NCBI GenBank assembly: GCA_019634625.1
Contig: JAHCBA010000012.1
Coordinates: forward strand, 107,604 to 171,603
DNA length: 64,000 nt
Reading direction: 5' to 3'
Source: Verrucomicrobiia bacterium
GTDB taxonomy: Bacteria; Verrucomicrobiota; Verrucomicrobiia; Limisphaerales; CAIMTB01
A program made the translations under genes and the position numbers. A model generated the notes under the pieces. That model saw nothing but the letters and a program-made list of their open reading frames with translations. It ran no database searches and was not told the origin of the DNA. Position 1 is the first letter of the stretch; the number at the start of each line of letters is the position of its first letter. Of this stretch, positions 1 to 9,400 are shown piece after piece.

Positions 1-1893
1 TTCACAGCGGTGAACTTCGCTCATTACGAACCCACGGGTCGCTGGGTGGCCGCGGTCGATCCCCGGGGAGTCCATCGCTTCGATGTCCGTACCGGTCAAC
101 CCGTCGGTGCCCTCCTCGCGCCGGGCCATGAAGTGAATGCGCTCCGGTCCTCGCACAACGGTCGCTGGCTCATCGGGGTCGCCCAGCACGGCGTCATCAC
201 GGTCTGGGATGCCGGGGAGGATCCCCCGGCTTCGCGGACCTTCAAAGTCGCCGGCCCGGTCCACCAGTGGATTGTCGATTCCCCGGGATGCCGGCTCGCC
301 AGCGTCATCGGAGGCGCGGCCCTGGAACATATCGTCCGCCAATGGGACCTCGCCACCGGCTTGCCTGCCGGTCCCGACCTCACCCACGACTCCGGCGTCA
401 CAACGCTTCATTACAGTCCGGACGGAACCCGGCTCGTCACCGGCACCTGGGGCGGCTCGGCCCAACTCTGGGAGGCCGCCACCGGCAACCGGATCGGTCC
501 GCCCATGACCCATCAGGGTGGCGTACGCTCCGCCCGGTTCAGCCCCGACGGTCAATTCCTCGCCACCGCAAGTTGGGATACCACCGTCCGGTTTTGGGAC
601 CCTCACACCGGCCATCCCCAGTCCCCATGGCTCCGCCACGGCGGCTTCGTGTCGTCTCTCGCCTTCAGCTCCGACAGCGCGCGTCTCCTCACCGGCAGCC
701 AGGACACCGCCGTCCGCCTTTGGCGCCTCGCCACCAACAACCCCGCGCGCCTCCACCTCGATCACGGCAGCCAGGTGGAAATGCTGCGCTTCGACCCCAC
801 CGGCCAGTTCCTGGTCTCGTCCGGTCGCGAAGGCACCGTGCATCTGTGGGACCGCCTTTCCGGCACGCTCCAGCGGACCCTTCACCACCCCGCCGCGGTT
901 CCCGATGCCCGCTTCAGCCCCGACGGCCGCCATCTCCTGACCGCCTGCGAGGATGGCACCGCCCGGTTGTGGAACCCGCGGACAGGCGAACCCGTCCATC
1001 CCGGCGTCTCCCACGGCGCACCCCTGCACAGGATCGCCTTCAGCGGGGACGGAAGCCGATTCCTGACCACGGGCAGAACGAGCCGCGAATTGAGGATCTG
1101 GGATGCCGCCACCGGCCTGCCCGCGTCCCCTCCGTTGGTTCACCCGCTCCCCATCGCCGTCGCCGCCTTCAGTCCCGACGGCGCCCGGGCACTCACGGCC
1201 GATCGGGAAGGCGGGTTGCAGATCTGGAACGTCTCCACCGGCCAGCCCGCAGGTCCGCTCCTCGCCGTCGGCGGCCCGGTCGCGTCCGCCACCTTCAGCC
1301 CGGACGGCGGGCGCGTCCTCACCGGTTGGGCCGACGACACCCAGCTTCCCTCCGGAGCCCAGCTCTGGGACGTCCGGACCGGAGAACGGATCGGCGGCCC
1401 CATGATGCACTTCGATGGCCTCTTCCATGTCGAGTTCAGTCCCGACGGCCGCTACATCGCCTCCTGCGGCGAAGACAACACCGCGCGGATCTGGAACGCC
1501 GCCACCGGCGATCCCGTCACGCCCCCGCTGCGGCACCGGGCCTACGTCTGGCGCGCCACCTTCAGCCCCGACAGCCGTCTCCTCGCCACAGCCAGCCAGG
1601 ACGGCACGGCCCGCGTCTGGGAAACGGAAACCGGCGAAGCCGTGACGCCTCCAATCCCCCATCCGGGACCCGTCCATCGAGTCGCCTGGAGTCCCGATTC
1701 CCGCGAAATCGCCACCGCCGGGAATTCCACCCAGGCACGCGTCTTCGACCTCTCGCCCCACCCCGCCTCCATCGAGACCCTCCGCCTCCTCTCCGAAGTC
1801 CTCGGCTCCCAACGCCTCCATCCCGTCGCCGGCGCCATCCCCCTCTCCACCTCGGAACTGCGCGACCGCTGGGAGGCTCTGTCGCAGAGATAG
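1..1893 (+). CDS. WD40 repeat protein, C-terminal part (5' end outside window)
   Basis: The frame is open to the first base of the window, so the GTG at 10 is probably internal and the gene starts upstream. About fourteen WD40 repeats follow each other, each with the pattern FSPDG..L.T...D.T.R.WD, enough for two seven-bladed propellers. The last ~45 residues form a non-WD helical tail (ending ELRDRWEALSQR). In Verrucomicrobiota and Planctomycetes, long WD40 arrays with such a tail often sit at the C-terminus of Ser/Thr protein kinases; whether a kinase domain precedes this one cannot be seen. The likely role is a protein-interaction scaffold. It is followed by a convergent ATPase gene. Confidence 0.85.
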   Translation, partial: FTAVNFAHYEPTGRWVAAVDPRGVHRFDVRTGQPVGALLAPGHEVNALRSSHNGRWLIGVAQHGVITVWDAGEDPPASRTFKVAGPVHQWIVDSPGCRLASVIGGAALEHIVRQWDLATGLPAGPDLTHDSGVTTLHYSPDGTRLVTGTWGGSAQLWEAATGNRIGPPMTHQGGVRSARFSPDGQFLATASWDTTVRFWDPHTGHPQSPWLRHGGFVSSLAFSSDSARLLTGSQDTAVRLWRLATNNPARLHLDHGSQVEMLRFDPTGQFLVSSGREGTVHLWDRLSGTLQRTLHHPAAVPDARFSPDGRHLLTACEDGTARLWNPRTGEPVHPGVSHGAPLHRIAFSGDGSRFLTTGRTSRELRIWDAATGLPASPPLVHPLPIAVAAFSPDGARALTADREGGLQIWNVSTGQPAGPLLAVGGPVASATFSPDGGRVLTGWADDTQLPSGAQLWDVRTGERIGGPMMHFDGLFHVEFSPDGRYIASCGEDNTARIWNAATGDPVTPPLRHRAYVWRATFSPDSRLLATASQDGTARVWETETGEAVTPPIPHPGPVHRVAWSPDSREIATAGNSTQARVFDLSPHPASIETLRLLSEVLGSQRLHPVAGAIPLSTSELRDRWEALSQR

Positions 1894-2009
1894 CGGGTCG
1901 GGAGTGACGACTCGCGAATTGGAAGTGCACGGATCTGTGCCTCGTGGTTCCGAAAACCTGGGATTCACCCGGCCAGGTCATGCTCCTGCCGGGGCACGGG
2001 TCCGGGGAC

Positions 2010-3398
2010 TTATCCGCGTGCCCGGATCGCGGACTCGACCAGACGCCCCATCTGACCGCACATCATGAGCGGCAGTGAAACCATCTCGAACCTCACGTCG
2101 CCGTCGGCGAGAACGTGACGGATCGTCTGGCGCGACGGCGGGTTGAGGTCCAGCCGGCAGGCGACCGGGTTCCCTCGGAGCGCGGCGAACTGGACGAGCG
2201 ACTTCAAGGAGCCCGCCTTTCCCGCCTTGACCTCGACCGGGAACACCTGGGTGCCGGCGACCTGGAGAAAGTCCACCTCGGCATTGCCGGTCCGGCCTTC
2301 TCGCAGCCAGTAATGCAACTCGGGTTTGTGGCCCGGTGCGCTGGCAAAATGGAGTTGTTGTGCCACGAACTGCTCTGCCAGGCAGCCTTCGTTGATGAAG
2401 CGCCGGTCGAGCAGATCGACTTCGCGCAGGGACGTGATTCCGGAGGCGCGGTTGAAGAAGCTGAGATCGAGGTTGTAGAGCTTGAAGACGCGTTCCTCCG
2501 CATGGGCGCGAAGGGGGACCCCGTCGCCGTGCGAATGAATGGCGGCGAACACCACGCCCGCTTTGATCAGCAGATCCAGTGCACGCCGAACCTCCCGGGC
2601 CTGCGATTCGCGGTCGATGTTGGAGTATTTCACCTTCTCGCACACGTGCCGCCCGAGGTAATCCATGACACGCTGCAACCGCACCAGGTCCGTGCCGGTG
2701 GCATACTTCGAGAAGTCGTCGCGGTAGGTCTCAATGATCGAGTCGTGAATCTCAAACACCGCGGGGAGATGGTTCTGCTCCAGGAAGACTTGAACCGCCT
2801 CGGGCATCCCGCCCACCAACAGGAACTCCCGCAGGAGCCGGAGCAAACGGTCATGGGCGGAATTCGGAAACACCTCCCCCAAGGTGTAATTCCCAAGCAA
2901 CGCGAGAAGTTGGGTTTCACCCCGCGCAGACAGAAACTCCTCCCAGCTGACCGGACCCAGGTGAAAGTACTCAACCCGCCCCACCGGCATCGGAAAGCTG
3001 TGCTCGGCCAGCGTGAATTCGAGCAGCGAACCCGCCGCAACCACCGGCAGGTCGGGGAGTTCCTCAAGAAAATAGCGCAGGCATTGAAGCGCTTTGGGAA
3101 CCGCCTGCACCTCGTCCAGAAACACGAGCGAATCCCTCGCGTTGACCTCGCCACGGTCCGCAAGGAACTCGATCTCGCGCAGAACACTCCTCGGATCGAG
3201 GCTGTCGATGACACGAGCCAGGGAGGGGTGACGTTCCAGGTTCACCTCGAACAAGCGGCGCTTTTTCCGCCCGGCGAACTGCCGGACCAGAGTCGATTTG
3301 CCGACCTGCCGTGCACCGCGAATCACCAATGGCTTGCGATGCGGCTTGGCGATCCACCGTTCCAACTGCAGCGCTGCGGCGCGTTCAAACACCTGCAC
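2010..3398 (-). CDS. AAA+ ATPase with C-terminal DUF4143
   Basis: This is a 462-aa protein of the ATP-binding DUF4143 family. Walker A is GARQVGKS (residues 28-35) and Walker B is SLVFLDEVQ. A DUF4143-type motif VGGMPEAVQ lies in the middle, and a nuclease-like strand EVDFLQV...VFPVEVKAG lies near the C-terminus. The usual length is 380-480 aa. I chose the GTG at 3398 because AGGGG lies 8 nt upstream and homologs begin close to FERA; the ATG at 3431 would add 11 residues. The gene is monocistronic and lies just downstream of a partial REP-like element. Family members are common accessory genes of uncertain function, some proposed as toxin-antitoxin or stress-related ATPases. It is intact. Confidence 0.88.
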   Translation of the reverse strand: MQVFERAAALQLERWIAKPHRKPLVIRGARQVGKSTLVRQFAGRKKRRLFEVNLERHPSLARVIDSLDPRSVLREIEFLADRGEVNARDSLVFLDEVQAVPKALQCLRYFLEELPDLPVVAAGSLLEFTLAEHSFPMPVGRVEYFHLGPVSWEEFLSARGETQLLALLGNYTLGEVFPNSAHDRLLRLLREFLLVGGMPEAVQVFLEQNHLPAVFEIHDSIIETYRDDFSKYATGTDLVRLQRVMDYLGRHVCEKVKYSNIDRESQAREVRRALDLLIKAGVVFAAIHSHGDGVPLRAHAEERVFKLYNLDLSFFNRASGITSLREVDLLDRRFINEGCLAEQFVAQQLHFASAPGHKPELHYWLREGRTGNAEVDFLQVAGTQVFPVEVKAGKAGSLKSLVQFAALRGNPVACRLDLNPPSRQTIRHVLADGDVRFEMVSLPLMMCGQMGRLVESAIRARG

Positions 3399-3458
3399 AA
3401 AATAGACCCCTGTTATCGGTGAACAATGCATAAAATACGGGGGTGATTCCTGGGCGGT

Positions 3459-3546
3459 GCCTCCCGGGGTTGTGGGTGAGGAGGCAGCGAATCGGAGAGA
3501 CGACCTCTGCGAGTCCTCAACCCAACGCTCCACACCGTTGCGAACG
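3459..3546 (+). repeat. REP-like hairpin element, copy 1 (left half only)
   Basis: The left arm and centre of the ~160-bp palindromic element found six times in this window are present (CCCGGGGTTGTGGGTGAG, then the GCGAATCGGAGAGACGA block, then CCAACGCTCCACACCGTTGC). The right arm is replaced by unrelated sequence after about 3546. It lies between the divergent ATPase and PpiC genes. Confidence 0.75.
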
Positions 3547-3668
3547 GACACCGCCCTGCGCACCGAATGAATGCCACGACAGACCCCGCGTAACGTTCCC
3601 CTCCTTTCCGCGTATGGCGGGGGGTAGGCCTCGCGTCCGGATGTGCCGGATGCCCTGCCGAATCGCCC

Positions 3669-4649
3669 ATGCCACGGATTTCCATTCCCCGGAGGAACAC
3701 CGGCATCCCCCTTGCCGCTCTCGCCATCGCTCTCCTGCTCGGCACGACGGCATGTCACCGGGAATCCCCCTCCGCGGCTGCCCACCCCCTTGCCCCCCAT
3801 GAACTCGCGCGCATCGGCGAGGCCGTCGTCACCACCGCTCAGTTCCAGGCCGAACGCTTCCGCCACCCGGCGTCCATCTCCGCGGACGAACTCCTCCAAC
3901 GCCTGATCCGCCGGGAACAACTCCTCGCCGAGGCCCATCGCACCGGGTTCGACCGCCAACCGGAACTGATCGAGGCCTGGAAGGCTTTCGTCACCTCGCG
4001 CTTCGAGGATTCCCTGCGCCCGGAACTCGCCCCCGACGACACCCTCCCGGAATCCGAACTGGCCGCCCACCATGCACTCGAAGCCGGGCGCTACCGCACG
4101 CCCGAAGCGGTTCATGCCGCACTGGTCCAGTTCCACCTCCCGGGTGCCGCCCCCGAATCGCGACGTCGCGAGATCCTTGAACGCGCCGACGCCCTGCGCA
4201 CCGCCGCAGGAGGCGACCACGCCACCCCCGAAGCCTTCGCCCGACTGGCCCGCGAACATTCCCAGCACGCCGGCACCCGGCGCAGTGGAGGCGACCTCGG
4301 CTGGGTGACCCGCAATCAGGCCGCCCAGTTCCTGCCGCAGTCCGTGGTGGACCAGATCTTCGCCCCCGGCCAACCCGGCACCGTGAGCCCGATTCTCCCC
4401 ACTTCGGAGGGGGTGTTCCTGGTGCAGATCCTGGAACGCCGGCCCGCCCGGACCCTTCCGCTGGAGGACGTCCGTGAACGCGTCCGCCGGGATCTTCTCG
4501 CCGCCCGCGCCGCCGCCGCCGAGACCGCGTTGCTCGCCCGCCTCAATGCCCTTCACCCGGCCGCGATCAACGCCCCGGCCCTCGCCGATCTCGCGCCCGC
4601 GGTTCCCTCGGCCCTTGCGGCGCGCCCACCCCGCCTTCCCAGCCCGTGA
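3669..4649 (+). CDS. PpiC/parvulin-type peptidyl-prolyl isomerase lipoprotein
   Basis: This 326-aa exported protein probably assists folding of envelope or secreted proteins by cis-trans proline isomerisation. The N-terminus is a signal peptide ending in a lipobox-like LLGTTAC (Cys29), so lipidation is likely although position -3 is Thr. Residues ~40-130 form a SurA/PrsA-like helical region. Residues ~135-255 form a parvulin domain with the motif HSQHAGTRRSGGDLGWVT and an ending GVFLVQILERR. A helical Ala/Pro-rich tail follows. Only 28 nt separate it from the secreted GWN protein gene, suggesting it is the lead gene of secreted locus 1 and serves as chaperone for its very large products (inference). 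Confidence 0.9.
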   Translation: MPRISIPRRNTGIPLAALAIALLLGTTACHRESPSAAAHPLAPHELARIGEAVVTTAQFQAERFRHPASISADELLQRLIRREQLLAEAHRTGFDRQPELIEAWKAFVTSRFEDSLRPELAPDDTLPESELAAHHALEAGRYRTPEAVHAALVQFHLPGAAPESRRREILERADALRTAAGGDHATPEAFARLAREHSQHAGTRRSGGDLGWVTRNQAAQFLPQSVVDQIFAPGQPGTVSPILPTSEGVFLVQILERRPARTLPLEDVRERVRRDLLAARAAAAETALLARLNALHPAAINAPALADLAPAVPSALAARPPRLPSP

Positions 4650-4677
4650 CCCATCTTCCCGCAATCCCGTTCGCCCC

Positions 4678-6393
4678 ATGAATCCTCCCCACGCTCCCCA
4701 CCTCATGCTCAAGGCCGCCCTGACAGCCCTGCTCGCCGCACTGGTGGCGCCGTCGGCTCGAGCCCAATCCCTCACCCAGGAATTCCTCCTGCAACCCGGG
4801 TGGAATGCCCTCTGGATCGAAGTCGATCCGCCCGATCGCTCTCCCGACGCCGTCTTCGCCACTCTCCCCATCGCCAGCGTCTGGACCTGGTCCGAACGCG
4901 TGTCAGCCACCGACTTCATCCAGAACCCCGAGACCGCCGGTTGGAACCGCGCCCAGTGGCTGGCCTGGTTCCCTCCCGACAGCCCCGAGGCCCCCCTGGC
5001 CAACCTCTACGCCGTCCTCCCCCAACGGGCCTACCTCGTCCGGCTCGCCGGCACGGAACCCGTCCACGCCTCGGTGACCGGTCGCCCGATTCACCGGACC
5101 CCCGACTGGAGCGCCGACCGCTTCAATCTCCGGGGCTTTCCCGTGGACGACTCGGTGGCGCCCACCTTCCGCCAGTTCTTCCGATCGTCCTCGGCCCATT
5201 TCGATTCCCGAAGCGGCCGGCTGGAACCGATCTTCCGTCTCGGTTCGGACGGCCAGTGGCAGGCCGTTTCACCGGACGACCGGATGCGGCGGGGCGAGGC
5301 CTACTGGGTGTCCACCCGCGGACCCAGCGACTTCGTGGCCCCGTTCCATCTCAGTCTCAACACCGGCGACCACGCCACCTTCAACGCCGTGTTGCGCCGG
5401 GTCGAACTCACCCTCCACAACCTGCACGCCGCCCCGAAGTCCATCCGCATCGAACCCGCAGGCCCCCACGCCTCGCCCCTCCTGCTCCTCCCGCCTACCC
5501 GCCCCGGCCAGACCAACGCACCCCGCCCGCTCGAGACGCACGACCAACCCCTCTCCGCCGGTGCCGGCCAACAAGTCCATCTCGGGCTGGACCGCTCCCA
5601 ACTCACGAACTCCCCGGCCACCAATCCCACCACCGGCGTCCACGCCACCCTCCTCCGCGTCTCCGACAACGAGGGAACGCTCTATCACGTGGGCGTGACC
5701 GCCACCCTGGGGGCGGTCTCCGACTACTCCGGCCTCTGGCTGGGCACGGTGACCCTCACCGATGTGGCGCCGACCGCCGGAACCCCCGGCGAACCCGGGC
5801 CGGTGACGGCGAACTTCCCACTTCGCCTTCTGCTGCACGTGGACGCTGGCGGACAAGTGTCGCTCCTGCGGGACGTGACGCTGGTCTATTCACGCACCAA
5901 CACCCCGGCCGGCTCGCCGGAGAACCTGGCCGGCCTCGCTCCCACCGAGTTGGTCACCGACCCGTCCCGGCTCTTCGCCTACGCGGCCTCGGACCTGCGA
6001 AGCGGTGCGGTGCGCGGACGGCGCATCACGGCGCCGCACTTCGAGTTCGCGCGGACGAACGGCCAGTTCACCCTGCCGCTCAGCGGTACGTTCGCCCCGG
6101 ACAACACCGTCACCGGCACCCTGCAACTCCCCGGGGACCACCCCGGCAACCCCTTCCTCCACCGTTACCATCCCGACCACGGGACCAACGCCTACGCCGT
6201 CTCCCGCGACCTCCGCCTCGTGCTGGCGCCCGACCCGTCGCCCCCGCCGGGCGGCGGCGGTGGCGACACGCTGGGCGGCACGTACACGGAGACCTTGTCC
6301 GGCCTGCACAAGCTGCCGCTCCAGGTGGCCGGATCCGTGCAACTCCGACGCCTCACCACCCTCGGCGTGCTGAACGCCGGGAGCACCCCTTGA
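4678..6393 (+). CDS. Secreted protein with N-terminal GWN module (locus 1)
   Basis: This 571-aa protein begins with a Sec signal peptide (hydrophobic 10-25, cleavage after SARA around residue 29). I chose the ATG at 4678 because the longer open frame to 4474 lies inside the upstream PpiC gene. Residues ~33-110 carry a module that opens FLLQPGWNALWIEVDP and continues SPDAVFATLP, closely matching the N-terminus of the 1259-aa protein at 40964 (SPEAVFATLP). Later there are beta-rich stretches (WLGTVTLTDV, FPLRLLLHVD) and a Gly-rich linker (PPGGGGGD). I do not recognise an enzymatic domain. It is followed after 16 nt by the giant gene, so co-transcription is likely. Role unknown; surface or extracellular location inferred. 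Confidence 0.82.
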   Translation: MNPPHAPHLMLKAALTALLAALVAPSARAQSLTQEFLLQPGWNALWIEVDPPDRSPDAVFATLPIASVWTWSERVSATDFIQNPETAGWNRAQWLAWFPPDSPEAPLANLYAVLPQRAYLVRLAGTEPVHASVTGRPIHRTPDWSADRFNLRGFPVDDSVAPTFRQFFRSSSAHFDSRSGRLEPIFRLGSDGQWQAVSPDDRMRRGEAYWVSTRGPSDFVAPFHLSLNTGDHATFNAVLRRVELTLHNLHAAPKSIRIEPAGPHASPLLLLPPTRPGQTNAPRPLETHDQPLSAGAGQQVHLGLDRSQLTNSPATNPTTGVHATLLRVSDNEGTLYHVGVTATLGAVSDYSGLWLGTVTLTDVAPTAGTPGEPGPVTANFPLRLLLHVDAGGQVSLLRDVTLVYSRTNTPAGSPENLAGLAPTELVTDPSRLFAYAASDLRSGAVRGRRITAPHFEFARTNGQFTLPLSGTFAPDNTVTGTLQLPGDHPGNPFLHRYHPDHGTNAYAVSRDLRLVLAPDPSPPPGGGGGDTLGGTYTETLSGLHKLPLQVAGSVQLRRLTTLGVLNAGSTP

Positions 6394-6409
6394 ACCCGCC
6401 TGCCCTGCC

Positions 6410-9400
6410 ATGAAGCTGAACCCTCACCCTTCCTGTTTCCCCCGGTGGATACGCCGGGCAATGCTCCTGCTTCTGCTCACCGCCGCCAGCCACGGGCTCC
6501 AAGCCTACGTCTATTCCGATGCCAACAATTTCAACGCCCCGGCCCCGAATGTTGGGATGTTTGGCAGGGCCTTCTTCACTAACCCCATCGGCGGCAGCTA
6601 CGACATCGCCGCCGGCTACGTCCTGGCGGCCGACAATGTTTCCGGGCTGGTGATCTTCAACACGGCCAATCCTACCCGGCCGACCGGAGCCCACGCCGAC
6701 TTCAACGTCGCCTTCGATGTGGACATCAGGTCGATCGATGGCGGCGATACCGGTCAGGTGGCCTTCGCGCTCAATTACGGCCGCCTCGCGGATGCCCCGA
6801 CCTACGGCGACATCAACACGGGCGGCGGTCTGGTCATCTCATGCATCGGCACCGACAGCGGCAATGGCAACCCCAACAGCTATCTCAGCCGGGTGACTTA
6901 CCGCGGCAATTTGGTCGGGGAGTCGCAGATCGGAACCGGGGTGTCGATCACGCGGTTCGAGGCCTCCTTCGTCCGAGCGCCGGTTTCCCGGCTCACCGTC
7001 ACTTATCGCGGAGTGGACCATTCCACCGGCGGTGACCTGGACCGTTCCTTTACCTACGACATGCCCAACTGGGATCCGGCCCAGGACTGGCGGTTCGGCC
7101 TCAGCGGATCCACCACCGTCTATCCGCAATACACGTACGGCATCGTGGCCAGCCGCGTCGAGCTGTCCGGCACGACGGCCCCTTGGTATGGGGCCCCGCT
7201 GAACTCCCTCACGCCCTACGCCCGGCAGTCCTGGCAGGATTTCCCTGACAACTTCCTGTTCGAGATCGGCTCGAACGAGGGCGTCAACCCGGCCAGCATC
7301 ACGGTCACGGCAACGTCCTCCGACGAGTCGGTGATCCCGGCGGCCAACCTCGCCATCACGGCCCCAAGTCCCGCTGTCCGCCAGATCAACCTCAACCCCC
7401 TGCGCGGCGCGCATGGCACCGCCACGATCACCCTGCGCTCCGATCCCGGCGGCGGGCTCCCGGCCAGCACGGTCAGCTACCAGCACACCGTCACCCCCAA
7501 CATCCCGCCCTCGATCTCAGCCTTGCGACCCGACAACACCCCCGTCACCCAGCCCTATGGCTTCCCGCGCAGCCTGCCCTTCACCGCACTCAGCCTGCGC
7601 TGGCCGACCAACCAACTGCGGCTGGAGGCCAGCGTGGAAAACAACCTGGTGGATCCCCGGAATCTCTGGTTCGAGCCCCGCGACGACACCGGCATCAACT
7701 GGAACCTCGTGTTCACCCCGTCCCGGGACGACTCGGCAAACCCCGCCTCCGGCAAGGTCACCGTCAAGGTCACCGACGGCTCGGGCGACTCGGCCAGCAG
7801 CAGCTTCACGCTCTATACCTACAACCAGCCGCTGCCGCCCGCCGTCCTCGGCGGCGGCACCGCCCTGGCGCTCAACGACGAGGGCCCCGTCGCGGTCCAG
7901 GCCCGCCAATACGCCGTGGACGCCAACGCCACCGATACCGGCGCCGGTTCCACAGCCACCCTCGAGGCCTGGGTCTTCGCCACCGCCCTGCCGGCACCTG
8001 ACCTCAACGTCGTCGCCGCCATGGGAACACCCTTGAAAACCCGCGGCGTCATCCTCGCCGTCCAGCAGGACGGCAGCCCCGCCCTGGCCAATTGGCTCAA
8101 TGACTTCGTCCCCACCAACGCCACGGTGAAGATCACCACCAACCGCTGGCATCACGTTGCCAGCGTGGTCAACGGCCGGGCCGTGTCGCTGTACGTGGAC
8201 GGCCAGATCTCGGCCCGGGGCACCCTGAACGACGCGGCCGACCTGCTGCCCAAGTACGTGTACCTCGGCCACGAACCCTTCGAGGACAACCTCGACCGCC
8301 CCTGGTTCGGCTATCTCGACAACGTCCGGCTCTGGAATACCGCCCGTTCCGCCGCCGACATCGCCGCCAACTTCAACCGCCTCGTGCCGCCCGATGCGCC
8401 GGGCCTCGTGCGCGACTTCCGCTGCGAGGACGGCTTCGTCCACTTCGACGGTGCCAACCCCGCCCTCGCCCCGGCCGGCGTGCCGGTGGGCGGCCGGTTG
8501 CAGGACTTCAGCGCCCGGCAGCGCCACGCCACGCTGGTGGGCTTCCCCGCCTTCGTGCCCGGCGTCTCCCCCGGAGCCACCGTCCATGTGCCCGAGGATC
8601 AGCCCGCCTCCTTCGGCCTCGGCGCCGTCCCCGATGGCACCCGGGTCTGGGGCCCCGCCGGCCTGAAGCGTGAGATCTACTTCGGCCCGGTCAACGCGGG
8701 GCTCCAGGCCGGCCTGGGCGGCAGCCCCGGCTGGCCGGACCGGCCCGACGCGGTCCTGGCCCTTGGCACGGGTCTCGAGCTGCCGCCCGGCGGACCCGTC
8801 GCCTACGGTCAACGTCTCAGCGGCTGGCTGCTCCCGCCCGAGACCGGCAACTACACCTTCGCCATCGCCAGCGCCAACGAGGCCTGGCTGTGGCTCAGCT
8901 CCAACGACAGCCCGGATAACCTGTCCGTCCTCGCCCGCTCGCCGGCCAGCGGCGTCGGCTTCCGGCGCTTCGACTTCAACCCCGCGCAGCAGACCGCCAC
9001 CGTCCATCTCAACGCCGGGCAACGCTATTACCTCGAGGTCCGCCACCAGGCCGACAACGGCGCCAACGGCAGCGCCCACCTGTCGGTCCAATGGACCCTC
9101 CCCAGCGGTCTCGTCGAGACCCCCATCCCCGCCTACCGCTTCCAACCCCTCGGCACCCCCAGACTTCCTGCCGACGCGCTGACCTTCACCGTGGAGGTGC
9201 CCCCCGCCGCCGGCTCGCTCACCCTCAGCAACGGCGTCGCCACCTACTCGCCCGTACCCAACTTCTTCGGGACCGACTCCTTCGTGTACCGCGCCGCCTA
9301 CCTCGGGCGCACCTCCGCCCCCGTGGTGGTGAACCTGAACGTGTTGAACCGCGACGACGACCCGGTGGCCGGTTCGGGCAACGCCCTGCAACTGGGCGAC

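Noticed and set aside
1894..2009. A seventh REP-like element after the WD40 gene (CTCGTGGTTCCG resemblance)
   Set aside because: Only ~12 bases resemble the inner arm; outer arms and centre are absent.
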